This document shows positions 1 to 7,078 of a stretch of 64,000 bases of DNA, piece after piece. The translations under genes and the position numbers were made by a program. Position 1 is the stretch's first letter. Every line of letters begins with the position of its first letter. Below the pieces are notes generated by a model. It was not told where the DNA came from. It worked only from the letters and a program-made list of their open reading frames with translations, and did no database searches. The DNA lies in NCBI RefSeq assembly GCF_048820915.1, contig NZ_JBMERR010000013.1, positions 1 through 64,000 of the forward strand, in the 5' to 3' direction. The DNA comes from Cribrihabitans_A pelagius. Its GTDB lineage: Bacteria; Pseudomonadota; Alphaproteobacteria; Rhodobacterales; Rhodobacteraceae.

Positions 1-26
1 ACGTCCAGACCAACATAATGCAACAT
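1..26 (-). CDS. IS110-family transposase, N-terminal fragment cut by window edge
   Basis: Reading leftward from an ATG at 26, the only residues in the window are MLHYVGLD followed by a partial codon. This is the characteristic start of IS110-family recombinases, whose RuvC-like domain begins with a YVGLD or IGLD motif carrying a catalytic Asp. A strong ribosome-binding site (AAGGAGA) lies about 7 bases upstream of the ATG. The rest of the gene lies outside the window, so intactness cannot be judged. It lies next to the mer genes and marks this end of the window as mobile-element territory. Confidence 0.65.
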
Positions 27-144
27 GGTCGTTCTCCTTCACGGCTGGTTTTGCTGAGGCCGATCTTATCGGACCTCGTTCGCCCTGGGAGAGCGGCCGC
101 CGCAAACACACCATGTCAATCTCTGCGCCCCGCCTTAACGGCAA
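27..144 (-). other. Non-coding 5' flank of the IS110 element, possible bridge-RNA region
   Basis: 118 bases separate the IS110 start codon from the merR stop codon and contain no credible ORF. In IS110-group elements the non-coding end upstream of the recombinase gene encodes the structured bridge RNA. I see the position but did not fold the sequence or locate the element terminus. The space is shorter than bridge RNAs described so far, so the element may be truncated, belong to the IS1111 group (RNA downstream), or extend under merR. Confidence 0.2.
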
Positions 145-600
145 TTATTCGGACGTCCTTGCCACCCGTTCTGTATAGGCCTGCCCCTCGTTGAGAACAT
201 TGAGCAATGGGCAGTCAGGGGTGTCGGTGCCGGTGCAGCATGCGATAGTTCCGGCGAGAACGGACTCGATCGCCTGAAGATCACGGATTTTTGCGCGGAC
301 GACATCGAGATGGTGGCGCCCCATCCGTTCCACCTCGGCGCAGGTATGGCTGCCGCGATCGACGAGGGACAGCAGGCCGCGGATCTCTTCCATGGTGAAG
401 CCAAGATCCCGGGCACGCATCACGAAGTTGAGCCGTTCCACATGCGCCGAGCCGTAGCGGCGATGGCCCGACGCCGTGCGCGGCGGATCGGGCAGCAGGC
501 CCACGTTCTCGTAGTAGCGGATCGTCTCGAGATTGCAGCCCGTCAGGCGCGCGAGATCCGAACGCTTCAGGCTGCTCGCGATGGCGTGATCATCGGACAT
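145..600 (-). CDS. merR: Mercuric resistance regulator MerR
   Basis: A 151-residue MerR-family regulator that represses and, with Hg(II), activates the divergent mer operon. The N-terminal winged HTH is visible (LARLTGCNLETIRYYENVGL, about residues 16-35, then RRY). Three mercury-binding cysteines match the family: Cys87 in GSHTCAEV, Cys121/122 in IACCTG and Cys130 in PDCPLL, equivalent to Cys82, Cys117 and Cys126 of Tn501 MerR. The reading frame stays open upstream to 795, but the ATG at 600 gives family length and leaves the divergent promoter free. It is transcribed away from merT across a 74-base gap. Confidence 0.95.
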   Translation of the reverse strand: MSDDHAIASSLKRSDLARLTGCNLETIRYYENVGLLPDPPRTASGHRRYGSAHVERLNFVMRARDLGFTMEEIRGLLSLVDRGSHTCAEVERMGRHHLDVVRAKIRDLQAIESVLAGTIACCTGTDTPDCPLLNVLNEGQAYTERVARTSE

Positions 601-611
601 AAGAAAACCCC

Positions 612-642
612 TTGTTCCTGTAGCTGCTACAGACCCTATCTT
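612..642 (+). promoter_or_regulatory. MerR-controlled mer promoter and operator
   Basis: A -35 like TTGTTC (612-617) and a -10 like TATCTT (637-642) are separated by exactly 19 bases, the over-long spacer typical of MerR-family promoters. The spacer contains a perfect 6-3-6 inverted repeat, CTGTAG-CTG-CTACAG (618-632), which is the expected dimer operator. It lies between merR and merT and drives merTPFA. MerR bound here would distort the DNA and allow transcription when mercury is present. Confidence 0.8.
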
Positions 643-674
643 GCCTGTCATCAAGCGACAACCACGGTGAAGCG

Positions 675-1070
675 ATGAGCGAGATGATTGAGATGGAGCG
701 ACAGGCCAGAGACCGCCCGGACAGGTCAGGATGGGCTGCCACTGGTGCAGGAGTGCTCGGCGCACTGGCGATGACCTCCTGTTGTATCCTGCCACTTGTG
801 CTTGTCAGCCTCGGCGTGACCGGCGTTATCATCGGCCAGCTCACGGCGCTTTACGCATACAAATGGGTGACTTTCTCCCTCGCGGCAGTGGCTCTGGGCT
901 ATGGCTTCTGGAAGGCCTATCGCCCGGTGCCCGCTGATTCCTGCGGCACCGGCGCCTGCGTCCGTCCGGTGGATCGGGGCGTGATGCGGGCGCTTCTCTG
1001 GAGCGCACTGGCCGTCGTGCTGCTGGCCCTGGTCTTTCCCTATGTCGCCCCGCGCATTCTGACCTTCTGA
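675..1070 (+). CDS. merT: Mercuric ion transporter MerT
   Basis: A 131-residue inner-membrane protein that moves Hg(II) from MerP into the cytoplasm. Three hydrophobic segments are visible (about residues 22-46, 56-80 and 103-125). The vicinal pair Cys36-Cys37 lies in helix 1 (MTSCCILPL), and a second pair, Cys90 and Cys95, lies in the loop after helix 2, as in classical MerT. It is the first gene of the mer operon, and merP follows after 13 bases. The start at 675 is the first ATG downstream of the mer promoter. Confidence 0.93.
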   Translation: MSEMIEMERQARDRPDRSGWAATGAGVLGALAMTSCCILPLVLVSLGVTGVIIGQLTALYAYKWVTFSLAAVALGYGFWKAYRPVPADSCGTGACVRPVDRGVMRALLWSALAVVLLALVFPYVAPRILTF

Positions 1071-1083
1071 TACGGAGACCCCG

Positions 1084-1380
1084 ATGAAACGAACCCTTCT
1101 TGCCGCGACGCTCATGCTCGCTCCTGTGATGTCATTGGCCGGCGAGGCCGAGACCCGTCTGCATGTCACCGGCCTGACATGCCCCTCGTGCAGCTACATC
1201 GTCGCCACCGCGTTGAAGAAAGTGGCGACCGTCCAGATCGCCGAGTTCACCGAGGGCGACGCCGAGGATGGCACTTACCTGGTGCAATATGACGACGCCG
1301 TCACCGATCCCGAAGCTCTGCTCACGGCTGTGACTGGCTTCGGTTACGGTGCGTCTCTCGTCGCCGGGAACGGATCGTGA
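1084..1380 (+). CDS. merP: Periplasmic mercury-binding protein MerP
   Basis: A 98-residue periplasmic mercury scavenger that hands Hg(II) to MerT or MerF. A signal peptide covers about residues 1-19 (cleavage near SLAG-EAE). The mature part is a heavy-metal-associated domain with the binding motif LTCPSC (Cys33, Cys36). The sequence 'CPSC' differs slightly from the more common CAAC or CPTC. Its stop codon overlaps the GTG start of merF (1377-1380), suggesting translational coupling. Confidence 0.92.
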   Translation: MKRTLLAATLMLAPVMSLAGEAETRLHVTGLTCPSCSYIVATALKKVATVQIAEFTEGDAEDGTYLVQYDDAVTDPEALLTAVTGFGYGASLVAGNGS

Positions 1381-1607
1381 CCCAGCCCGAGACACCCTCG
1401 GGCAAGAACGACCGCCTCCTGAAATACGGGCTGATCGGCACCGTCCTCGTGGCGCTGTGCTGCTTCACCCCGGTCCTGGTTGTCCTGTTCGGTGCAGTCG
1501 GGCTGTCGGCTTTGCTGGGCTGGCTTGATATCGTGCTCCTGCCGACGCTCGCGGTGTTCATCGGCATAACCATCTACGCGCTCTGGCGGCGCCAACGCAT
1601 CAACTGA
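1377..1607 (+). CDS. merF: Mercury transporter MerF
   Basis: A 76-residue, two-helix inner-membrane protein of the MerF family, a second uptake route for Hg(II). The vicinal pair Cys28-Cys29 (ALCCFTPVL) sits in helix 1, and helix 2 covers about residues 50-68. The classical MerF also has a C-terminal Cys pair, which is absent here. The start is a GTG overlapping the merP stop; no ATG lies early in the frame. It is followed 12 bases later by merA. Confidence 0.85.
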   Translation: MTQPETPSGKNDRLLKYGLIGTVLVALCCFTPVLVVLFGAVGLSALLGWLDIVLLPTLAVFIGITIYALWRRQRIN

Positions 1608-1619
1608 AGTGAGACTGAC

Positions 1620-3035
1620 ATGAATGATTGCTGCTTCCCCAAGGGCGGCGCCTATGACCTTGCCGTCATCGGCGCCGGCTCTGCCGGCTTCTCGGCCGCC
1701 ATCACCGCCGCCGAAGCCGGAGCGCGGGTCGCCCTGATCGGCGACGGGACCATCGGCGGGACATGCGTCAACGTGGGCTGCGTGCCCTCCAAGGCGCTGA
1801 TCCGCGCAGTCGAAGGCGTGCACCATGCCCGCGCCTCGAACCGGTTCGACGGCATTGAGGCCGAGGCCCGTGTCAACGAGTGGGCCGCGACTGTAGGGCA
1901 GAAGCAGGCGCTGGTGGAGGAGCTGCGCGCGGCGAAATACGCCGACGTGCTGCCCAGGCACGAGAACATCGACTACGTTGAGGGCCGCGCCCGGTTCGAC
2001 GACGCGGGTCGGCTGACCCTGGTAGGCTCTGTTTTTCCGGCGGCGAAGATCGTCATCGCGACCGGCTCCCGACCGCATGTGCCGGCGATCCCGGGCATCG
2101 AGGCGGTCGACACCCTCGACAGCACCTTGGCACTGGAGATGACCGCGCTGCCCGCCTCCATGCTGGTCCTCGGCGCGGGGTATATCGGCGTGGAATTGGC
2201 GCAACTTTTTGCCCGTGCCGGTGTCGCAGTAACGCTGGTCAGCCGCCGCGGCGTGCTGCCCGAGGCCGAACCGGAAGTGTCCGAGGCGCTGGAGGGATAC
2301 CTTTTCGAAGAAGGCATCCGACTGGCGCGGGTCACGGGCTACGAGAGCGTGGCACGCGACGGCGATGCCATGCGTCTGACCGTCGCGGACGGAGAAACCT
2401 TCGACGCCGATCGGCTGCTGCTGGCCACCGGGCGGCTTCCGAACAGCGACGGTCTGAACCTCGGCGCCGCGGGCATCGAAACCGATGCACATGGCGGGAT
2501 CGTCGTCGACGCGCTGATGCGCACCGCCAACCCGAATGTCTGGGCCGCGGGCGACGTCACCGGGCGCGACCAGTTCGTCTACATGGCGGCCTACGGCGCC
2601 AAGATCGCCGCCCGGAACGCGGGGGCGGGCGAGGCGCGCAGCTACGACAACGCCACGATGCCCTGGGTGGTGTTCTCCGACCCGCAGGTGGCGGGCGTGG
2701 GGCTGAGCGAAGCACAGGCGCGGGCTGCCGGGCATGAGGTCGTGACCTCGGTCCTGCCGCTCGATGCCGTGCCGCGCGCCCTCGCCGCCCGCGACACGCG
2801 CGGGCTGATCAAGTTGGTGGCAGAGGCGGGCAGCAAGCGGCTACTGGGCGCGCAGATCCTCGCCCCCGAGGGCGCGGACAGCATCCAGACGGCGGCGATG
2901 GCGCTGAAGGCGGGGCTCACCTACGAAGAGCTGGGCGACACCATCATGCCCTATCTCACCACGGTCGAGGGGCTGAAGCTCGCTGCCCAGACCTTTGAGA
3001 AGGACGTGGCCGCGCTCAGCTGCTGCGCCGGGTGA
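1620..3035 (+). CDS. merA: Mercury(II) reductase MerA, without NmerA domain
   Basis: A 471-residue flavoprotein that reduces Hg(II) to volatile Hg(0) with NADPH. The FAD-binding motif is at residues 17-23 (IGAGSAG), the redox-active pair is Cys49/Cys54 in GGTCVNVGC, the NAD(P) motif is LGAGYIG, the second FAD motif ends WAAGDVTG, and a dimerisation domain follows. The C-terminal pair Cys468-Cys469 (SCCAG) that delivers mercury to the active site of the partner subunit is present. The usual N-terminal NmerA metal domain is missing; instead the protein begins MNDCCFPKG with vicinal Cys4-Cys5. Confidence 0.95.
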   Translation: MNDCCFPKGGAYDLAVIGAGSAGFSAAITAAEAGARVALIGDGTIGGTCVNVGCVPSKALIRAVEGVHHARASNRFDGIEAEARVNEWAATVGQKQALVEELRAAKYADVLPRHENIDYVEGRARFDDAGRLTLVGSVFPAAKIVIATGSRPHVPAIPGIEAVDTLDSTLALEMTALPASMLVLGAGYIGVELAQLFARAGVAVTLVSRRGVLPEAEPEVSEALEGYLFEEGIRLARVTGYESVARDGDAMRLTVADGETFDADRLLLATGRLPNSDGLNLGAAGIETDAHGGIVVDALMRTANPNVWAAGDVTGRDQFVYMAAYGAKIAARNAGAGEARSYDNATMPWVVFSDPQVAGVGLSEAQARAAGHEVVTSVLPLDAVPRALAARDTRGLIKLVAEAGSKRLLGAQILAPEGADSIQTAAMALKAGLTYEELGDTIMPYLTTVEGLKLAAQTFEKDVAALSCCAG

Positions 3036-3039
3036 CCCC

Positions 3040-3402
3040 ATGAGCGAGAGATCGAAGCGCGACCTCCTCGGCTCGTCCCTCAGCGCCATCCTTGCTTGGT
3101 GGCTCCCTATCGGCGCCATGGTCCTGGCGATCCCGCTGCCCGATGGTCCCAAGGCCGGGATTTGGCTGCTGGCGCTGGTATGGATGGGCGGGGCCTGCCT
3201 GCTCAACGCCCGGCGGTGCGGTCGGGTGCATTGCCGCTACACCGGGACCTATTTGCTGGCGATGACGCTTCCGGTGTTGGGTCACGGCACCGGGCTGATG
3301 CCGCTGGGCGGCAAGGGATGGCTCTGGCTCGGCCTCGCGATCGGCGGGGGCACTGCTGCGATCTGGGGGCTGAGCGAGCGCATCATGGGCAGATACCGCT
3401 GA
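3040..3402 (+). CDS. Small mer-associated membrane protein, unknown function
   Basis: A 120-residue protein with four hydrophobic segments (about residues 13-33, 40-57, 70-87 and 93-110). Between helices 2 and 3 lies a Cys-containing loop, NARRCGRVHCRYTG, whose C-x4-C arrangement could bind a soft metal. It starts 4 bases after the merA stop, so it is almost certainly part of the mer operon. I do not recognise a named family. A role in mercury transport or in assisting the following flavoprotein is inference from position and the Cys pair. The frame is open upstream to 2995, but the ATG at 3040 avoids overlap with merA. Confidence 0.8.
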   Translation: MSERSKRDLLGSSLSAILAWWLPIGAMVLAIPLPDGPKAGIWLLALVWMGGACLLNARRCGRVHCRYTGTYLLAMTLPVLGHGTGLMPLGGKGWLWLGLAIGGGTAAIWGLSERIMGRYR

Positions 3403-3449
3403 AAGCAGGGAGCCTCTACCATCCGACAGGCAAAAAGCGAGGAGCAGAC

Positions 3450-4796
3450 ATGACAGAGACACTCGACCTGATCGTAATCGGTGCCGGCATGGCCGGGATT
3501 AACGCCGCGAAGAAGTGCGCACGCGCCGGCTGGTCCACAGCCATCGTCGACGAGCTGCCTTATGGCGGCACCTGCGCGCTCAGGGGCTGCGACCCGAAAA
3601 AGATGCTGCGCGCCGGTGCCGAGGCGGTCGACGCTGCCCAGCGGCTCGAAGGCAAGGGCGTCACGGGCGAGACCCGGATCGACTGGCCGGCGCTGATGAA
3701 GCACAAGGAAAGCATCACCGAGCCGGTGCCGGAGAGCATGGAAAGCGGGCTGAAGGAGGCCGGGGTGCGGACGCTGCACGGCCGTGCGCGCTTCACGGCC
3801 GAAGATCGGCTCGCGATCGACGGTCATGGCGAGATCGCCTTCCGCCACGCGTTGATCGCCACGGGGGCGAAGCCGCGGCCGCTGGAGTTCCCCGGCGCCG
3901 AGAAGTTGATCGACAGCACCGACTTCCTGAACCTCGCCGAGCTGCCCCGCCGGATCGTCTTCGTTGGCGGCGGCTACATCTCCTTCGAGTTCGCCCATAT
4001 CGCGGCGCGGGCCGGGGCCCAGGTGACGATCCTCGACCGTGGCGCGCGGCAACTGAAAATGTTCGACCCCGATCTCGTCGACATGCTGATCGAGCGCAGC
4101 CGCGCCGCCGGGATCGAGATTGTGGCCGAGGCCGCGATCGAGCAGGTCGAGGATAAGGATGGTGCGCACCGCGTGATCTACCGAAGGGCGAACGAGAACC
4201 ATGCCATCGAGGCCGACCTGGTCGTTCACGGCGCGGGCCGGGTGCCCGCCATCGACCACCTCGACCTCGCCGCCGCGGGCATCGAGACCGAGCACGGCGG
4301 CGTGAAGGTTACACCCTGGCTGCAATCGACGTCGAACCCGCGCGTCTTCGCGGCCGGCGACGCGGCCGCCTCGCGCGGCAAGCCGCTGACCCCGGTGGCG
4401 GTCTTCGAGGGCAAAATCGTCGCTTCGAACATGCTGAAGGACAAGCGCACCGAGCCCGACTACACCGGCGTGCCGAGCGTCGTCTTCACCATCCCTGAGC
4501 TGGCACGGGTTGGCCTCCTCGAGGAGGAGGCGCGAGAAAGGGGCGATGTCGATGTGAGATTCCCCGACACCTCGGGCTGGTTCTCGCAGAAGCGGCTGGG
4601 CGAAAGCCATGCGGGCGCGAAGATCATTACCGGTAAGGAAGGGCAGATCCTCGGTGCGCACATGTTCGGCCCGGACTACGCCGAGCTCATCAGTGTCTTC
4701 TCGCTGGCGATTAAGCTGGGGCTGACGGCAGCGCAGCTAAAGGCCATGCCCGCAGCTTACCCGACGGGCGCATCCGACATCGGGTCGATGTTCTGA
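3450..4796 (+). CDS. Glutathione/mercuric-reductase-like FAD disulfide oxidoreductase
   Basis: A 448-residue pyridine-nucleotide disulfide oxidoreductase. FAD motif GAGMAG is at residues 11-16, the redox-active pair is Cys42/Cys47 (GGTCALRGC), the NAD(P) motif is VGGGYI, and the second FAD motif is FAAGDAAAS. The C-terminal catalytic His-Glu of glutathione reductase and lipoamide dehydrogenase is replaced by a Tyr-containing stretch (AAYPTGASDIG), and no C-terminal Cys pair like that of MerA is present. It has a good ribosome-binding site (GAGGAG) before ATG 3450. It lies 47 bases after the small membrane gene and is probably cotranscribed with mer. Substrate unknown; likely a thiol disulfide or metal-thiol complex. 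Confidence 0.85.
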   Translation: MTETLDLIVIGAGMAGINAAKKCARAGWSTAIVDELPYGGTCALRGCDPKKMLRAGAEAVDAAQRLEGKGVTGETRIDWPALMKHKESITEPVPESMESGLKEAGVRTLHGRARFTAEDRLAIDGHGEIAFRHALIATGAKPRPLEFPGAEKLIDSTDFLNLAELPRRIVFVGGGYISFEFAHIAARAGAQVTILDRGARQLKMFDPDLVDMLIERSRAAGIEIVAEAAIEQVEDKDGAHRVIYRRANENHAIEADLVVHGAGRVPAIDHLDLAAAGIETEHGGVKVTPWLQSTSNPRVFAAGDAAASRGKPLTPVAVFEGKIVASNMLKDKRTEPDYTGVPSVVFTIPELARVGLLEEEARERGDVDVRFPDTSGWFSQKRLGESHAGAKIITGKEGQILGAHMFGPDYAELISVFSLAIKLGLTAAQLKAMPAAYPTGASDIGSMF

Positions 4797-4925
4797 AAGA
4801 CCAGCGGCCCTTCGCTGCGCGATCCACCAATGTTGGCTAACGGCCGGAAGAGACAGAAGCCCGACGGCCAAAGGTCCGTCGCACCTGAACCCATCTCTTG
4901 CAAGTCACGATCAACCGGCAATAGC

Positions 4926-5387
4926 CTACGCGGCTGGTATCGGCTGCGAAGCGAGGACTTGCTCGACGAGTTCAAGGTTTTTCGCTCGACCATCTTGCAG
5001 GACCCCAAAACACTCGGTCAAATCAATGATCTTCATTAGCTGTTTCGGTGATAGTTCGATGCCAAGATAGACCGCGCCTTTACCGATGGCCCATGTCGAG
5101 TCGATGACACGTCCGGATGAGGGGCAGAGGTTCCAGGCGTGAGAGAACGGGAGCGCCCTCAGTTCGACGTCCCATCCATAGCCCTCACAGTAAGGAAACC
5201 CATGCGAAAGGCTCAGTTGCCAAGCATTTCGAAAACACTGTCTTTGGGGCCCTTTCTTTATGCCTGGCGGCAAAGCACTTCCCGTCCAGCGCCTGCCGTT
5301 CCTGCGAAGGTAGTCTGTGAGAGGCAGGGCTCCGTAGGGACCGGCTAAAGTCTGGTCGATCAGGTCGAGTTGCTGAACGGCGTTCAT
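4926..5387 (-). CDS. Hypothetical protein with papain-like C/H/D triad
   Basis: A 153-residue protein with no clear family name known to me. The order Cys51 (QRQCFRNAW), His83 (FSHAWN) and Asp96 (VIDSTW), with CEGYGW between, is the pattern seen in papain-like/NlpC-type hydrolases and in several phage-borne hypotheticals. Hydrolase activity is inferred from that pattern only. An AGGAG ribosome-binding site lies 8 bases before ATG 5387. It is convergent with the flavoprotein gene and stands alone. There is no signal peptide, so it probably acts in the cytoplasm. Confidence 0.65.
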   Translation of the reverse strand: MNAVQQLDLIDQTLAGPYGALPLTDYLRRNGRRWTGSALPPGIKKGPQRQCFRNAWQLSLSHGFPYCEGYGWDVELRALPFSHAWNLCPSSGRVIDSTWAIGKGAVYLGIELSPKQLMKIIDLTECFGVLQDGRAKNLELVEQVLASQPIPAA

Positions 5388-6013
5388 GTTGTGTCTCCTT
5401 TTTGGTGCTCAGGAGATTGGTCTTTGCCGTCGCAACGAAAAACCAAGATCGGAGCGAAGGTCTGCTCTCGCTCGAAAGGTGACCCTCGCACCCTGGGCGA
5501 TCCTGTGCGCCACCGTTTAGCACTGCGGGATGAAGGCGACGGGTATCATGAAGTTCCGGAATGGGCCGACAGCGAACTCAGTTGACCGTCGCCGCTGTCT
5601 ACGAGGACATTTCGCTCGACCGGGGAGTTAGAGGGCGCCCGCAGAGCGTGATGATTTGATGGGCGTCGCTACCCCCGCGAGCCCGTCGTGCAGCCTTTCA
5701 ACGGCAACTTGGGCACCAGAGGACAATGTCGGCTGCACGGACTGGCTCATTCGGCTGGCAAGTATGGGTTTGGCAATACCGGTATGTAACGAGGCAATGC
5801 CGTGCACATACCAGTACTCGCAGTCGCGCAGGACGTTCTTCGGACGGCCCAAGATTTAGGGCCTGGTCCTGCCCCTGCGAAAGCATCCCCGCTTCTCGGG
5901 CTTATGGAAGGAATGCCCCGCGCGAGCGGGTGATCTGCTGCCCGCGGCAAGGGCAACTATGTCACGTGCGTCCGAATTGGCGGTCCAGATGTTCACGCTT
6001 AATCGGCGGCGGT
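5388..6013. other. 626-base gap without a convincing gene
   Basis: Only short, mutually overlapping ORFs occur, and none has a recognisable domain, good ribosome-binding site or family length. A 74-codon minus-strand ORF (5628-5852) is the most protein-like but matches nothing I know. The stretch could be decayed accessory DNA left by earlier insertions. Confidence 0.5.
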
Positions 6014-6523
6014 TTAAACAGGCAACTGGTGGATCATGGCACGGGGGCGGCCATCCTCCGCCCAAAGGAACGCCAGCGTGATCGGCAGCCGGAAGCGGCG
6101 CGGGCCGGCTGCCCCGGGATTCAACCAGAGAATTGGGCCGGCCTCTTCAATGCTGGGCTTGTGCGAATGGCCCGAGATCACAACATTCCAGTCTGCGGCC
6201 TCCGGATCGGCCATTAGATCCTTGCGGTTATGGATCATGTAAATATGCAGCCCGTGGATCGTGAGGCTCGCCGTTCGGGGCAGGTCCTCAGCCCAGGGAC
6301 TGCGGTCGATGTTGCCGCGTATTGCCGTCAAAGGCGCTATGCGCGCGAGAGCGTCGAGATGTTCTGGATCGCCGATGTCTCCTGCGTGCAGGATGCGGCC
6401 GACGCCTTGAAGAGCTTCCAGCGCTTCGGGTCGGAGAAGGCCGTGAGTATCGGAGATGACGCCGACAAGCTCCTCGCGAGTCGGCGGGCGAAGGGACTGC
6501 ACAGGAGAAGCGTCGGTGGTCAT
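6014..6523 (-). CDS. YfcE/MJ0936-type metallophosphoesterase
   Basis: A 169-residue calcineurin-like phosphoesterase of the small YfcE class. All metal-ligand motifs are visible in order: SDTHG (Asp25, His27), HAGDIGD (Asp49), RGNID (Asn71), IHN (His98) and SGHSH (His119, His121), followed by NPGAAGPRR. Such enzymes hydrolyse phosphodiesters in vitro; the natural substrate is usually unknown. It is preceded by an extra N-terminal tail of about 18 residues, so a later start is possible. No linked operon partner is evident. Confidence 0.88.
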   Translation of the reverse strand: MTTDASPVQSLRPPTREELVGVISDTHGLLRPEALEALQGVGRILHAGDIGDPEHLDALARIAPLTAIRGNIDRSPWAEDLPRTASLTIHGLHIYMIHNRKDLMADPEAADWNVVISGHSHKPSIEEAGPILWLNPGAAGPRRFRLPITLAFLWAEDGRPRAMIHQLPV

Positions 6524-6661
6524 CGAAGGAAATCCTGTATGTGTTTAGCGTCTCGGAGAGTGGCTCGGCGCGACAGTAGAATGCGGACGGCTCCATGAGA
6601 CTGAGTAAGCGCTCATCCTGCTCTCTCACCCCCTCGTCGGGGAGTTGCTTGGTGGCTCGCG

Positions 6662-7033
6662 CTATTCAACATCGAGGTCGATATCCGAACTGATGCGGCC
6701 GCGGGCCTTCACGAAAGCATCCCTGAACGCATCTTCGCTATCGATCTGCTTGTCCGAGATGAGCAGCGCGAAGTGGCCACCACATGCATTCACGTAGCGC
6801 TCGATGGACCCGAGGCTTGGCACGGGCCCGGACAGGGATTCCAGCCGTGCAATCACCGATTGGGTCATACCCGCTGCCGCCGCAACTTCCTCCTGGGTTA
6901 GTCCTCGTGCATCGCGCAGAGCGCGCAGTTTTACGGCGATCCCACGCTTGCGGGCGTTCTTGGCTTGGTGCTCCGCGAGCTGCGGATGCGCGTGATGGAG
7001 CGCGCCTCGGAGGGATTTGTAACTCTTGGCCAT
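6662..7033 (-). CDS. XRE-family HTH regulator (antitoxin-like)
   Basis: A 123-residue protein with a Cro/CI-type HTH (LRALRDARGLTQEEVAAAAG, then MTQSVIARLES) in the centre, followed by about 50 residues ending in an acidic tail. Size and layout resemble HigA-type antitoxins or solitary XRE regulators. An ATG at 7033 has GGAG 9 bases upstream; an in-frame ATG at 7048 is an alternative. No toxin-like gene is adjacent on either side. An inverted repeat over its promoter suggests autoregulation. Confidence 0.8.
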   Translation of the reverse strand: MAKSYKSLRGALHHAHPQLAEHQAKNARKRGIAVKLRALRDARGLTQEEVAAAAGMTQSVIARLESLSGPVPSLGSIERYVNACGGHFALLISDKQIDSEDAFRDAFVKARGRISSDIDLDVE

Positions 7034-7059
7034 GACCAGGATCTCCATCGTGGAGCCGT

Positions 7060-7078
7060 AGTATAGCACATTTGCTAT
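7060..7078 (-). promoter_or_regulatory. Promoter -10 with overlapping palindromic operator of the XRE gene
   Basis: On the minus strand a perfect -10 hexamer TATACT (7065-7060) lies upstream of the XRE start. It is overlapped by a perfect inverted repeat ATAGCA-N4-TGCTAT (7063-7078). An operator covering the -10 is the usual arrangement for autorepressing XRE antitoxins. No clear -35 is present. Confidence 0.55.

Noticed and set aside
5726..6217. 163-codon plus-strand ORF overlapping the phosphoesterase gene
   Set aside because: Arg/Ser/Cys-rich shadow; the overlapped minus-strand gene has complete metallophosphoesterase motifs.
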